In this document: positions 53,753 through 61,959 of the stretch, in pieces | Layout of the letters: each line of letters opens with the position of its first letter | Numbering within the stretch: position 1 is the first letter of the stretch | Assembly: GCA_025353585.1 (NCBI GenBank) | Contig: JANXOM010000312.1 | Coordinates: 1 to 64,000, forward strand | Direction of reading: 5' to 3' | Origin: Deltaproteobacteria bacterium | Lineage (GTDB): Bacteria > Myxococcota_A > Polyangia > Haliangiales > Haliangiaceae | DNA length: 64,000 nt | Made by a program: the position numbers and the translations under genes | Notes under the pieces: model-generated | The model's database searches: none | What the model saw: the letters and a program-made list of their open reading frames with translations, nothing else | What the model was told of the DNA's origin: nothing

Positions 53753-54457
53753 ATGAAGCTTCTCACCACGCTCGCTCTCGTCCTCGCGGTCGCTGCCACG
53801 CCTGCTTGCAAGAAGAAGGAGGGCACGTCCACCGAGGCTCCGACCGCTGGCTCGGGGTCGGCTGCTGCGCCCGCGGGCTCGGCCGCCACCCCGGCCGCCG
53901 GCTCGGCCACCGCCGGCTCTGCCGCCCCCGCGCCGACGGGCCCCGCCGCGCCGCTCCACGACGAGAAGGCCGACTTCATCAGCGCCTACGCGACGCACAA
54001 GGAGAGCAAGCCGATCGACCCCGTCGAGATCAACTTCGCGTCCTTCAAGGTCACGAAGGCGAAGTTCGATCCGAAAGTCGTCGAGGGCGGCACGGCGACC
54101 ATCGAGGTCGATCTCAACAGCCTCAAGAGCCCGTCGGAGAAGCGCGACGCGCACCTCAAGAGCCCGGCGTACATCGACATCTCGAAGTTCACGACGCTGA
54201 CGATCGACGTCGACAACGTGAAGAAGAAGGACGGCGCGACCTTCACGGCCGACGCGAACGTGAAGTTCCACGGCGTCGAGAAGAAGCTGCCGGTGACGTT
54301 CGACGTCATCGACACCCAGGCCGACAGCATCCGCATCAAGGCGGACCAGCCGTTCAACCGCGGCGACTTCCAGCTCGGCAAGGACCCGTCCGACAAGGAC
54401 GAGACCGTCTCGGGTACGGTAAATCTCAAGTTGCAGCTGACGCTCAAGAACACGTAA
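53753..54457 (+). CDS. YceI-domain lipoprotein
   Basis: 234 residues from the ATG at 53753; an ATG at 53720 overlapping the upstream stop would put a polar run before the signal peptide. MKLLTTLALVLAVAATPAC is a lipoprotein signal (Cys20 approx.), followed by an Ala/Gly/Thr/Ser/Pro-rich linker and a YceI domain (VEINFASFKVTK, RDAHLKSPAYIDISKFTTLT, VKFHGVEKKLPVTF). Very likely binds an isoprenoid or other lipid at the envelope. Co-transcribed with the membrane-anchored paralog and convergent with a LysR gene six bases away. Confidence 0.85.
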   Translation: MKLLTTLALVLAVAATPACKKKEGTSTEAPTAGSGSAAAPAGSAATPAAGSATAGSAAPAPTGPAAPLHDEKADFISAYATHKESKPIDPVEINFASFKVTKAKFDPKVVEGGTATIEVDLNSLKSPSEKRDAHLKSPAYIDISKFTTLTIDVDNVKKKDGATFTADANVKFHGVEKKLPVTFDVIDTQADSIRIKADQPFNRGDFQLGKDPSDKDETVSGTVNLKLQLTLKNT

Positions 54458-54462
54458 GACGC

Positions 54463-55362
54463 CTACGCGAGGCCGGGCTTGATGAGCCCGATGATCCACG
54501 TCATCACCGCGCGGACCCGCTTGGGCACCGTGCGGCCGTGGGCGTGGACGAACGTCACGGGCATCGGCTCGCTGGCGAGCGCGGGCAGGACCTCGACGAG
54601 GCTGCCCGCGGCGAGCTCGGCGGCGACGCCGAACACGGGGGCCTGCGTGATGCCGAGGCCGGCGCGGCACGCCGCGCGATAGGCGTCCGAGCTGTTGACC
54701 GTGACGAGGCTCCGCATCGGGTAGAGCTTGTAACCGCCCGCGTCGGGGTACTCGAACGTCGGCGTGTCGCCGCCGAAGCGCAGCGAGTAGTGCACCAGCA
54801 AGTGGCGATCGAGGTCCGACAGGGTCCGCGGTACGCCGTGCTTGCGGGCGTACTCGGCGCTCACGCAGTTCGTCATGCGCAGCTCGCCGAGCCGCTGCGC
54901 GACGAGGCCGGAGTCAGCGAGCGTACCGACGCTGAGGACGCAGTCGAAGCCCTCGCGCACGACGTCGACGCGCCGATCGGTCGTGCTGATCTGCAGCTCG
55001 AGGAGCGGGTGCGACGCGAGCAGCTCGGGCAGGCGCGGGATGATCGTGTCGCGCGCGAACGCCATCGGCAGATCGACCCGCACGAGCCCGCGCAGCGTCC
55101 GCGTCCCCTGGAACATCGACGCGACCTCCTCGGCCTCGACCACGAGCCGCTGCGCGCGCGGCAGGAGCTGTTCGCCGTCGGCGGACAGGCGGACGGTGCG
55201 GGTGGTGCGCTGCAGGACGCGGCTGCCGAGGTCCGCCTCGAGCCGCTGGACGAGCTGCGAGGCACGCGCCTTCGGCATGCCGAGCGCCGCGGCCGCGCGG
55301 GTGTAGCTCGACAGCTCCGCGACCTTGACGAAGACGCGCAACGCCTCGAGATCCATCGACAT
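54463..55362 (-). CDS. LysR-family transcriptional regulator
   Basis: 299 residues, standard length. Winged helix at the N-terminus (LEALRVFVKVAELSSYTRAA, KARASQLVQRLEADLGSRVL) and an effector domain (VRVDLPMAFARDTIIPRLPEL, DRRVDVVREGFDCVLSVGTL). Divergent from an SDR gene with an operator-like T-N11-A palindrome between them, the usual arrangement for a LysR regulator and its target. The effector domain is of the CrgA-like group, which often senses aromatics or electrophiles. Confidence 0.92.
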   Translation of the reverse strand: MSMDLEALRVFVKVAELSSYTRAAAALGMPKARASQLVQRLEADLGSRVLQRTTRTVRLSADGEQLLPRAQRLVVEAEEVASMFQGTRTLRGLVRVDLPMAFARDTIIPRLPELLASHPLLELQISTTDRRVDVVREGFDCVLSVGTLADSGLVAQRLGELRMTNCVSAEYARKHGVPRTLSDLDRHLLVHYSLRFGGDTPTFEYPDAGGYKLYPMRSLVTVNSSDAYRAACRAGLGITQAPVFGVAAELAAGSLVEVLPALASEPMPVTFVHAHGRTVPKRVRAVMTWIIGLIKPGLA

Positions 55363-55445
55363 CTAGCAAATTGTATCGTTATTTCGGATAGTGTGTCGGA
55401 TCCTCGCCCAGTTGTAGGCAGCGAGCCCGGCTTTATACAGACGGC
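55363..55445. promoter_or_regulatory. Divergent lysR/SDR promoter region with T-N11-A site
   Basis: Minus strand: TACAAT (55370-55375) seven bases from the lysR ATG, with CCGACA 18 bases upstream. Plus strand: TTGTAG (55412-55417) and TATACA (55434-55439), 16-base spacer, six bases from the SDR ATG. Between them TATC-N9-GATA (55374-55390) contains a T-N11-A core and touches the lysR -10, fitting autoregulation. Both transcripts should be leaderless or nearly so. Confidence 0.65.
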
Positions 55446-56222
55446 ATGAACAATTCGACCACCTCGGCGCCTCGCATCGCAGTCATCACCGGCGGCAGCC
55501 GCGGCCTCGGCCGCAGCATGGCGCTCCACCTCGCGGACCGCGGCGTCGACGTCATCTTCACGTACGCGACCAACGCCGCCGCCGCGCGGGCCGTCGCCGG
55601 GGAGATCGAGGCGAAGGGCCGCAAGGTCATCGCCCTGCCGCTCGACGTCGGCCAGAGCGACACGTTCCCCGCGTTCGCCGACGCCGTCCGCGCCGCGCTG
55701 CGGACGGGCTGGCAGCGGGAGAGCTTCGACTACCTCGTCAACAACGCCGGCACGAGCCTGCACGCCCCGTTCGCCACGACGACCGAGGCGCAGTTCGACG
55801 AGGTCTATCGCGTCCACCTCAAGGGGACGTTCTTCGTCACGCAGCGGCTCTTGCCCCTCGTCGCGGACGGCGGCCGGATCGTGAACATCTCGTCGGGGCT
55901 CGCCCGATTCAGTTTCCCGGGCTCGTCGGCGTACGCCGCCATGAAGGGCGCCGTCGAGGTGCTGACGCGCTACCTCGCGCTCGAGCTCGGCACGCGCGGC
56001 ATCACCGTCAACACGATCGCGCCCGGCGCGATCGAGACGGACTTCAGCGGCGGCATGGTGCGCGACAACAAGCAGGTCAACGCCCAGATCGCGGACCGGA
56101 CCGCGCTCGGCCGCGTGGGGCTGCCCGATGACGTCGGCGCGGCGACCGCGCTCCTCCTCTCGCCGGACAGCCGCTGGATCACCGGTCAGCGCATCGAGGT
56201 CTCGGGCGGTTGCCTTCTCTAG
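55446..56222 (+). CDS. Short-chain dehydrogenase/reductase under divergent LysR control
   Basis: 258 residues. TGGSRGLG cofactor loop (15-22), NNAG (99-102), Ser149/150, Y163-x3-K167 and a C-terminal WITGQRIEVSGG. TYATN after beta-2 suggests NADP use, like FabG-type reductases. Being divergent from a CrgA-type LysR gene, it is probably induced by the compound it reduces or by electrophile stress (inference). Confidence 0.9.
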   Translation: MNNSTTSAPRIAVITGGSRGLGRSMALHLADRGVDVIFTYATNAAAARAVAGEIEAKGRKVIALPLDVGQSDTFPAFADAVRAALRTGWQRESFDYLVNNAGTSLHAPFATTTEAQFDEVYRVHLKGTFFVTQRLLPLVADGGRIVNISSGLARFSFPGSSAYAAMKGAVEVLTRYLALELGTRGITVNTIAPGAIETDFSGGMVRDNKQVNAQIADRTALGRVGLPDDVGAATALLLSPDSRWITGQRIEVSGGCLL

Positions 56223-56332
56223 ACGCCGCCCGAGCCTTCGCGGCCAGGCCGGTGGCGCCAGGCGAGAGTTGCACGGTCGGCAAGTCTTGCGGGCCATCGC
56301 TGCCGGCGGTCCGGGGCCAGCGCGAGCCGGGG

Positions 56333-57385
56333 TCACGAGCTCGCGGGGGACCGCCGAGAGGGCGCGGTCGAGGCCGCCTTCACCCCCTCGGCGAACAGGT
56401 TGATCCCCTGCGCCTCGTAAAAAATGCGCGCGCACCCGGTGCCGAACGCCGACGCCCGGTAGAGCGCATGCATGTCGCTCTCGCTGCGGTGGCGGAGCTT
56501 CCAGTCGAGGACGTGATCCATCACGGCCTTGGTGGGGTTCGCCGGGTGGAAGTTTCCGAGAATGACCCGCCCGCCCGGGCGGAGGGCGGCGTGGATGGCG
56601 TCGAGGAGCTTCACGACGATCTGATCGCTGAAGTAGTCGATGAGGCCGATGCTGTAGACGAGGTCCTGATCCGCGAGGTCGAGCACGCTGCGACCGAGGG
56701 CGACCTTGATGAGGTTCGCCGCGATGGGCCGGGGCGGCGTGGCCAGGCCGATGCGCGCGCTGTGGGCGGCGCAGTAGGCCAGCGCCTCGGAGTCGAGGTC
56801 GATCACCGTGGTGACGAGCGCGCCGGGGTCGGCGAGGGTGGCGTACACGTCGAAGAGCTCGCGGGCTGGCCCGGCGGCGAGGCTCGTCACCCGGGCCGGG
56901 CGTCCCTTGCAGGAGCGCAGCGTGGCGCCGATCTCGTCCGCGAGGAGGGCGCGACGGTTCTGAACGGCCTGCGCCGCGGGGAGGCGCAGGAAGCAGCGAT
57001 CGAGCAGGGCGCCGACGGCATCGGCCCCGAGCGCCACGTCGTCGTACATCTGCGCGATCGTCAGGAAGTCGCCCGCGTAGCCGCGCGGCTTGGCGTACCA
57101 GCGGAAGCCGTTTCCGGCGCGCCGGAGCAAGGGAAGGACGACGCTCTGGACGCGCGCGCCGAGCGCCGCGGCGGCGTCGGGGTTCAGGCCTCGAATCGCC
57201 TCGTCGAAGGCATGGACGAACGCATCGAACGCATGCAAGACGCGCTCGGCGAGCGTGGCCGAGACCTCGCCGAGCAGCGGCAGCGAGCGGTCGCAGAGCT
57301 CGACGAGGCGAGCGACGGCGGCGAGCTGGGCGTCGAGATCGGCAATGGGGTCGCGGTGAGGCGCGACGGCGAGCAGGTGGTCCAT
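56333..57385 (-). CDS. SAM-dependent methyltransferase with GYAGD motif, PhcB-like group
   Basis: 350 residues. A helical N-terminal region leads into YAKPRGYAGDFLTIAQMYD, then LAAGPARELFDVYATL (SAM motif I, Gly-x-Ala type), TTVIDLDSEALAYC and LGNFHPANPTKAVMDHVLDW. The GYAGD block and later layout resemble proteins annotated as 3-hydroxypalmitate methyl ester synthases (PhcB of Ralstonia), which make a fatty-acid methyl-ester signal. The similarity is by motif and memory only. Neighbouring genes give no quorum-sensing sensor. The fatty-acid enzymes elsewhere in the window make an acyl substrate plausible. Confidence 0.6.
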   Translation of the reverse strand: MDHLLAVAPHRDPIADLDAQLAAVARLVELCDRSLPLLGEVSATLAERVLHAFDAFVHAFDEAIRGLNPDAAAALGARVQSVVLPLLRRAGNGFRWYAKPRGYAGDFLTIAQMYDDVALGADAVGALLDRCFLRLPAAQAVQNRRALLADEIGATLRSCKGRPARVTSLAAGPARELFDVYATLADPGALVTTVIDLDSEALAYCAAHSARIGLATPPRPIAANLIKVALGRSVLDLADQDLVYSIGLIDYFSDQIVVKLLDAIHAALRPGGRVILGNFHPANPTKAVMDHVLDWKLRHRSESDMHALYRASAFGTGCARIFYEAQGINLFAEGVKAASTAPSRRSPASS

Positions 57386-57492
57386 GCCCGGCCGCTACAG
57401 CAACGGATGTGCCACGCCCGACCCGCGCCCGCGGGGATCGCGCCGTCCGGCACGCAGGCGCGCGGCCTCGGTCGTTCGCCGGGCCCCGCGGG

Positions 57493-59706
57493 CTACTGGA
57501 ACGCGGCCGCCAGCGAGTAGGGTCCGGCGCTCAGCGGGCCGAACCCATCAACGACGACCGTCACGCGCTCGCCGGCAGCCAGCGCGACCTGCGCTTCCTC
57601 GTTCGGACCCAGGACGCTCGAGCACGCGAGCTCCGTCAGGCCGGCCGGGGCCCCGCACCCCGCGAACACGGCGAGCCCGAGATCGTTGACACCTTGGTCG
57701 AGGGACAGCGTCAAGGTGCCCGTGGTCGGCGCGGTGAAGGTGTAGATCCGGTCGCCACCGGTCACCGGCGCGCTGCAGCTGTTGTCGTAGAGGTTCGGCG
57801 CGCCCACGGTCGTGCCCGTGTTCGGCGCCGTGACCGATAGTGGCGTCGCCAGCGCGCAGATCACGCCGTACTCGATGGTCCGGCAATCACCGCTGCAGCC
57901 GTCGCCGCTCGCGGCGTTCCCGTCGTCGCACACCTCGCGTCCCGCGACGATGCCGTCGCCGCAGACCTCGGGCACGAAGTCCACGCGGATCGTGTGCGGA
58001 CCTTCCTCGAGCACGTTGAAGGCGCCGACGCTGATCGTGACCGGCGCGGACGTCGTCAGCTGGGTCACGAGCGCGGTGGCGGTCGGCGGCGAGCCGATGG
58101 CGCACGCGACCTCGGTCGGGCTCGCCCCGCAGCTCGCGAGCACGGCCACGGAGCTCGTGCTCGCGCCGTCGACGGTGACGCTCAACCGACCCGGCGTGGC
58201 CGGCGCGAAGCGGTAGAGCTCCGTCCGGGCGCGGCCGCCCTGGCAGCTCACCTCGAACCCGTCGAGCGCGGTGCGCGTGTCGCCGGCGAGGCTCTGGCCC
58301 GACACGATCGGGCGGGCCGCGGCGCACGACCGGACATAGTCGACCGTCTGGCAGTCGGCCGAGCACGTATCCCCGCTCGTCGTGTTGCCATCATCGCAGA
58401 CCTCACCCACTTCACCGACGACGCCGTCGCCGCAAACCGGGTCCGGCAGGCACTCTCCGAGGCCCGAGGAGAACCGAGTCGCGCAGAACTGCTGGGGCGT
58501 GCAGTCACCGTCATCCAGGCACGCCTCGACGCAGCGCAGCGGATCGGCGTCGCGAAACGCGAAGCAGTAGCCCTGGAACCCGACGGCGTCCGCCGCGCAC
58601 GCCGACGCGAGCGACGCGGTCGCCGCGCACGGGCCGCCGACCGGGGCCGGGTCCGCGGCGCTCGGCGGCTCGCAGCGACCGAACAGGGAGCAGCGCGTGG
58701 CGGGGTCGCAGCCCGGCGCCGCGTCGAACAACCGGCAGGCCGCGGTGCATGTGCCGCTCTCGGCCGAGCACGCCAGGCCGGTCGTACATGAGGTCGACGC
58801 ATCTTCGACGTCGCACGCCACGCCGGTGCTCCCCGGTCCGTCGCGCAAGCACGAGCCGACGTCGGGCTGAGGACCGGATTGCCGGCACGTGAATCCCAGC
58901 GCGCAGGCCCCGGTGACGCCCGGATCGCAAAGCGTGTAGCAGGCACCGGAGAACGACGACGCGAGCTGGGGGACGCACGTCTCGGTCGCGGCGCACCCGC
59001 CCGACTCGAGATCGCACTGCGGCGCGACGCAGCGCTGGGTCGTCGGGTCGCAGACCTGGAGGAGCTCGTTCGGACAATCGGTGAGCGTCGTGCACGCGGC
59101 GTCCACGGGCGACGTGTCGAAGCTGACCCCCGCGACGCGGCGGCAGGAGCCGTCCGGGACGAAGGTCACGTGGCTGTTCGCGTCGCTCGTGGCCGCGTGA
59201 AGCTCGGCGGTCAGGTCACCGGAGAACACCGGTGTGAACGGGTCAGAGACGTCGCGCACTTGCATGGTCCCCGCGACCTGAAAGAACGAGACGTCGAGGG
59301 TTCCGTCCGGGCGCGGCTTCGCGAGGTACACGCAGTGCTGGCAGGTCGCGAGGTCGTCATCGGGGGGCGTGGCGAGGCCGAACGTGCCCGGCGCGAGCGG
59401 CGGCAAGCCCCCGGTGCTCGCGTCGTAGAGCTCGACGAGCAGCACCGTATCCGTGAGATCGGCGCTGGTGATCGGGTACCGCAGCCCGGTCAGCTGGCCG
59501 CCGAGGTTGAATTGCAGCCGCGGCGAGCCGAGCGCGAGCGCGGGGCACGGGTCAGCGGCGTCGTTCGCGCGCGCGTCGGCCAGGCTCGCGTCGGGCGCGC
59601 CGCCGTTCACCTTGGCGTTGTCTCCGCACGCGCTGACGACCAGCAGCAGCACCCAGGCGGGCACGACCGCTCGCGCGCACCCGACAGCGATCCGTGGTGG
59701 CTTCAT
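57493..59706 (-). CDS. Cys-rich lipoprotein with two myxococcal DUF4215-type repeats
   Basis: 737 residues. Signal peptide with lipobox (LLLVVSAC), a 40-residue acidic linker, then a beta-rich domain. A Cys-rich middle section (CDPTTQRCVAPQCD, CSLFGRCEPPS, CTPQQFC) resembles EGF-like or dickkopf-type disulfide modules. Two DUF4215/TIGR02232 repeats follow: CGDGVVGEVGEVCDDGNTTS and CGDGIVAGREVCDDGNAASG, each followed by a pre-peptidase-C-like beta domain (ELYRFAPATPGRLSVTVD, RIYTFTAPTTGTLTLSLD). Secreted and cell-surface-bound; probably adhesion or binding. The ATG at 59706 is supported by TACACT seven bases upstream. Confidence 0.88.
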   Translation of the reverse strand: MKPPRIAVGCARAVVPAWVLLLVVSACGDNAKVNGGAPDASLADARANDAADPCPALALGSPRLQFNLGGQLTGLRYPITSADLTDTVLLVELYDASTGGLPPLAPGTFGLATPPDDDLATCQHCVYLAKPRPDGTLDVSFFQVAGTMQVRDVSDPFTPVFSGDLTAELHAATSDANSHVTFVPDGSCRRVAGVSFDTSPVDAACTTLTDCPNELLQVCDPTTQRCVAPQCDLESGGCAATETCVPQLASSFSGACYTLCDPGVTGACALGFTCRQSGPQPDVGSCLRDGPGSTGVACDVEDASTSCTTGLACSAESGTCTAACRLFDAAPGCDPATRCSLFGRCEPPSAADPAPVGGPCAATASLASACAADAVGFQGYCFAFRDADPLRCVEACLDDGDCTPQQFCATRFSSGLGECLPDPVCGDGVVGEVGEVCDDGNTTSGDTCSADCQTVDYVRSCAAARPIVSGQSLAGDTRTALDGFEVSCQGGRARTELYRFAPATPGRLSVTVDGASTSSVAVLASCGASPTEVACAIGSPPTATALVTQLTTSAPVTISVGAFNVLEEGPHTIRVDFVPEVCGDGIVAGREVCDDGNAASGDGCSGDCRTIEYGVICALATPLSVTAPNTGTTVGAPNLYDNSCSAPVTGGDRIYTFTAPTTGTLTLSLDQGVNDLGLAVFAGCGAPAGLTELACSSVLGPNEEAQVALAAGERVTVVVDGFGPLSAGPYSLAAAFQ

Positions 59707-59713
59707 CGCCGGT

Positions 59714-59719
59714 AGTGTA
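59714..59719 (-). promoter_or_regulatory. -10-like TACACT, leaderless type
   Basis: Minus-strand TACACT, seven bases, then the ATG of the Cys-rich lipoprotein. Confidence 0.45.
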
Positions 59720-59805
59720 GCGACGCCGGTGCGATCGAGTACTCCCGGAACCTCGGCGTTTGGTGCGCGGTGACCCACCGCACGGCGCGTGTCCCGGAGC
59801 GCTCG

Positions 59806-59994
59806 GAGACCGCGAATAAATCGCGGTCTCTGTCGATCGGCTTGTCGGCTCCGCCGCCGGCGCCTGTCCGGAGGAGATCGCCCGCGAAGACGCGGGCTCG
59901 GGGCCCGCGAAAAAATCGCGGCCTCTGTCGATCGGCTTGTCGGCTCCGCCGCCGGCGCCTGTCCGGAGGAGATCGCCCGCGAAGACGCGGGCTC
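59806..59994. repeat. Two 82-bp direct repeats with hairpins
   Basis: Bases 59818-59899 and 59913-59994 are direct copies with one mismatch, offset by 95 bp. Each copy ends in a hairpin GCCCGCG-AAGA-CGCGGGC. The first copy is led by a nine-pair stem GAGACCGCG / CGCGGTCTC with a seven-base loop (59806-59830), the second by a similar one around CGCGAAAAAATCGCG. The region lies between two minus-strand genes and encodes no recognisable protein. It resembles an array of structured repeat elements; function unknown. Confidence 0.8.
59975..59992 (-). terminator. Hairpin adjoining the zinc-ribbon gene's stop
   Basis: On the minus strand the stop codon is followed directly by GCCCGCG-TCTT-CGCGGGC, a seven-pair GC stem. 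T-rich bases occur only further on, in the loop of the next hairpin, so termination strength is uncertain. Confidence 0.35.
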
Positions 59995-60538
59995 AGGCCT
60001 TGCTGCGATCGAACAGCGCCCACCACGGCGTGCGTGCGGTCGGCGGCTTGACCTTTGGCTTCGGCGTGTTCGGGTTCGGGACGTCGGGGATGATGTCGGC
60101 ACCGACGAGCGCGAGCGCGGCCGGGAACGCCGTCCGGAACGCCAGCGGCGGCCGGTCGACGCGCACCTCCACCGTGCACGTCGGGCACGCGATGCTGACG
60201 CCGCCGTTGAAGATCGTGCCCGCGAGCTTCGTCGCCTCGAAGCGGCGCCCGCAGGTGCACTTCGGCCACGCGCGCGTGGAGCTGAGCTTGACCGGGCCGC
60301 GGCCACCGGCCTGCGTCGCGCCTTCCTTCTGCGTCGCGCCGACCTTGAACACGGTGCCGAGCGGCGCCTCGAAGCTCAGGACCTCCGGCCAGCGCAGCGG
60401 TCCCTCGAGGACGGTCTCGGCCTCGCAGCTGGCGCACCGCGCGACCCGCCGCGGGCCGTTGACGGCGATCAGCTCCCCGCACCCCGCGCACTTCACCTCG
60501 ACGCTCAGCTCGACACACCAGACATCGGCCAACTTCAT
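59993..60538 (-). CDS. Zinc-ribbon protein of unknown function
   Basis: 181 residues. Two Cys pairs form a classical ribbon (VKCAGCGEL ... ARCASCEAE); a second set is CTCGRRF ... ACPTCTVE. The C-terminal third is Pro/Lys-rich (PNPNTPKPKVKPP). No signal peptide. Likely binds zinc and perhaps nucleic acid or protein. I do not recognise the family. TACGAT five bases upstream of the ATG supports the start. Confidence 0.65.
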   Translation of the reverse strand: MKLADVWCVELSVEVKCAGCGELIAVNGPRRVARCASCEAETVLEGPLRWPEVLSFEAPLGTVFKVGATQKEGATQAGGRGPVKLSSTRAWPKCTCGRRFEATKLAGTIFNGGVSIACPTCTVEVRVDRPPLAFRTAFPAALALVGADIIPDVPNPNTPKPKVKPPTARTPWWALFDRSKA

Positions 60539-60543
60539 GCGAC

Positions 60544-60549
60544 ATCGTA
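60544..60549 (-). promoter_or_regulatory. -10-like TACGAT, leaderless type
   Basis: Minus-strand TACGAT, five bases, then the zinc-ribbon protein's ATG. Confidence 0.45.
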
Positions 60550-60666
60550 CGCGCTCGCCACCCGGGCGGCGGGGCCGGCGCGCCCGAACGCGGCCGGCGG
60601 ACCGCTCGCACCGGCCGGGAGCCCGCCGGCCCGCCGCGCTCGTGGCAAGCTGCGCCCACCGTCACG

Positions 60667-61329
60667 ATGTCATCGTCATCCTCCCCGCCCATCGGATCGC
60701 TCGCCTCGCTCAACGCGTCGCTCACGATCGTCGTGTTCGACGCGAGATCGGCCACCGACTGGGTCCCGACCCGGCCCGCGGCGACGAAGGCCCAGTTCAC
60801 CGGCCACCCCGCCGAGGTCATGCGCGGCCTCGCGAAGGGCGAGGAGGTCGCCGCGATCGATGTCGGCGCCAGCGGCGGCTACGCGTTCGAGCTCGAGGGC
60901 AAGTCTGGCCGGCTCGACGTGTATCGCCTCGCCGACGACACCTTCGCGCTCGTCGCGCCGCCGCGCGACTGGTGGCTCGACGCCGCGCATCACGGCGCGC
61001 ACGCCGCCGAGGTCGACGCGCTGTTCGACGCCGCCCTCGCGGCCGACCCGGCGACCGAGGACGCCACCGAGGTCGGCCCCCTGGAGCTGCCGTCGGGCAA
61101 GCTCGCCGCGGTGTACCTCTGGCACAAGAAGATCGGGGCCGCCCGCGAGCTCGCGCTCACCGTGCCGCGCGCCGGCGCGCTCGCGTTCGGCGATGGCTAT
61201 GGCGCCGGCAACGCGGGCCTGATCGTCGACGTCGGCCCGGGCACCTACGCGCTGGCGCGCCGCGAGCTCGAGGCCCCCTGGGATCCGGCGCAGGCGCTCG
61301 TCGTCATGTACCTCACGCGCGACCGGTGA
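60667..61329 (+). CDS. Hypothetical cytosolic protein, DUF4241-like in places
   Basis: 220 residues, no signal peptide. Features are LTIVVFDARSATDWVPTRPA, VDVGPGTYALARRELEAPWD and near the middle GPLELPSGKLAAVYLW. The segment with an alternating Gly/Asp pattern (FGDGYGAGNAGLIVDVGPG) suggests a compact beta sheet; loosely like DUF4241 immunity-type proteins, but I would not rely on that. Divergent from the zinc-ribbon gene; no TANNNT hexamer or ribosome site is evident. Confidence 0.55.
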   Translation: MSSSSSPPIGSLASLNASLTIVVFDARSATDWVPTRPAATKAQFTGHPAEVMRGLAKGEEVAAIDVGASGGYAFELEGKSGRLDVYRLADDTFALVAPPRDWWLDAAHHGAHAAEVDALFDAALAADPATEDATEVGPLELPSGKLAAVYLWHKKIGAARELALTVPRAGALAFGDGYGAGNAGLIVDVGPGTYALARRELEAPWDPAQALVVMYLTRDR

Positions 61330-61343
61330 CGTCGCGCGCCTAT

Positions 61344-61808
61344 CTAGATATTCGGTCGACGAGGCGGCGGCGTCGCCAGCCAGGTGAGCACGGCCGTGCG
61401 CGAGAAGCGCCAGACCTTGCCCACCTTTCGCCCCGGGAGCTCGCCGGACTCGGCCAGCTCGGTCACCGCGCGGTCCTCGAGCTGGAGATACTGCGCCACC
61501 TGCTCGGCGGTCATGACCTCTGGCGGGTCGTACGGCTGGAACGAGTAGGAGCCGAGCGTGGGCACGGTCTCACCTTGCTCGACGACGACACGGTTCGGCG
61601 GTGCACCCGCGGCGAGCGTCCCGAGCGCGGTCAGCGCCGTGAGCCCGCGCTTGCTGTCCGGATCGACGTACGTCGACACCAGCCGCGCGACGAGCTCCTT
61701 CTTGTGAACGCCGAGCGCCTGCGCGGCGCGGTGCAGGCGGTCGACAGCCTGCGCGGGGAGCTTCACGTAGAGCGCGCCTTGCGGCTCGGTCGGTGGGGGG
61801 CGTGCCAT
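61344..61808 (-). CDS. Small regulator: ribbon-helix-helix-like N-terminus plus excisionase-type HTH
   Basis: 154 residues. Residues ~12-48 (ALYVKLPAQAVDRLHRAAQA then LGVHKKELVARLV) look like a ribbon-helix-helix DNA-binding unit. Residues ~98-145 (MTAEQVAQYLQLEDRAVTEL ... GELPGRKVGKVWRFSRTAVL) are a HTH_17/excisionase-type winged helix with the typical GRKVGKVWRF wing. Two DNA-binding modules in one short protein are unusual. Upstream lies a clear promoter (TTGACG-17-CATATT). No phage or integrase gene is near, so it is probably a chromosomal transcription factor. Confidence 0.75.
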   Translation of the reverse strand: MARPPPTEPQGALYVKLPAQAVDRLHRAAQALGVHKKELVARLVSTYVDPDSKRGLTALTALGTLAAGAPPNRVVVEQGETVPTLGSYSFQPYDPPEVMTAEQVAQYLQLEDRAVTELAESGELPGRKVGKVWRFSRTAVLTWLATPPPRRPNI

Positions 61809-61816
61809 CCGTAAAG

Positions 61817-61845
61817 AATATGCAGAAATAGTTAGCCTCCGTCAA
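61817..61845 (-). promoter_or_regulatory. Promoter TTGACG-17-CATATT with near-leaderless start
   Basis: Minus strand: TTGACG (61840-61845), 17 bases, CATATT (61817-61822), eight bases, ATG at 61808. The region is distinctly AT-richer than its surroundings. Confidence 0.6.
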
Positions 61846-61959
61846 CCGAGGAACCACCAGCGTGGGGCGGCCGCTCTCACCAGGCGCGAGATCGCGCGGC
61901 CTGGTTTCGTGGCCTTACGCCCCGACGCGGGTGGTACGCCGCGTGCTCTGGCTCACCGC

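Noticed and set aside
61344-61808. Prophage excisionase
   Set aside because: The HTH resembles excisionases, but no integrase, attachment duplication or phage gene lies nearby.
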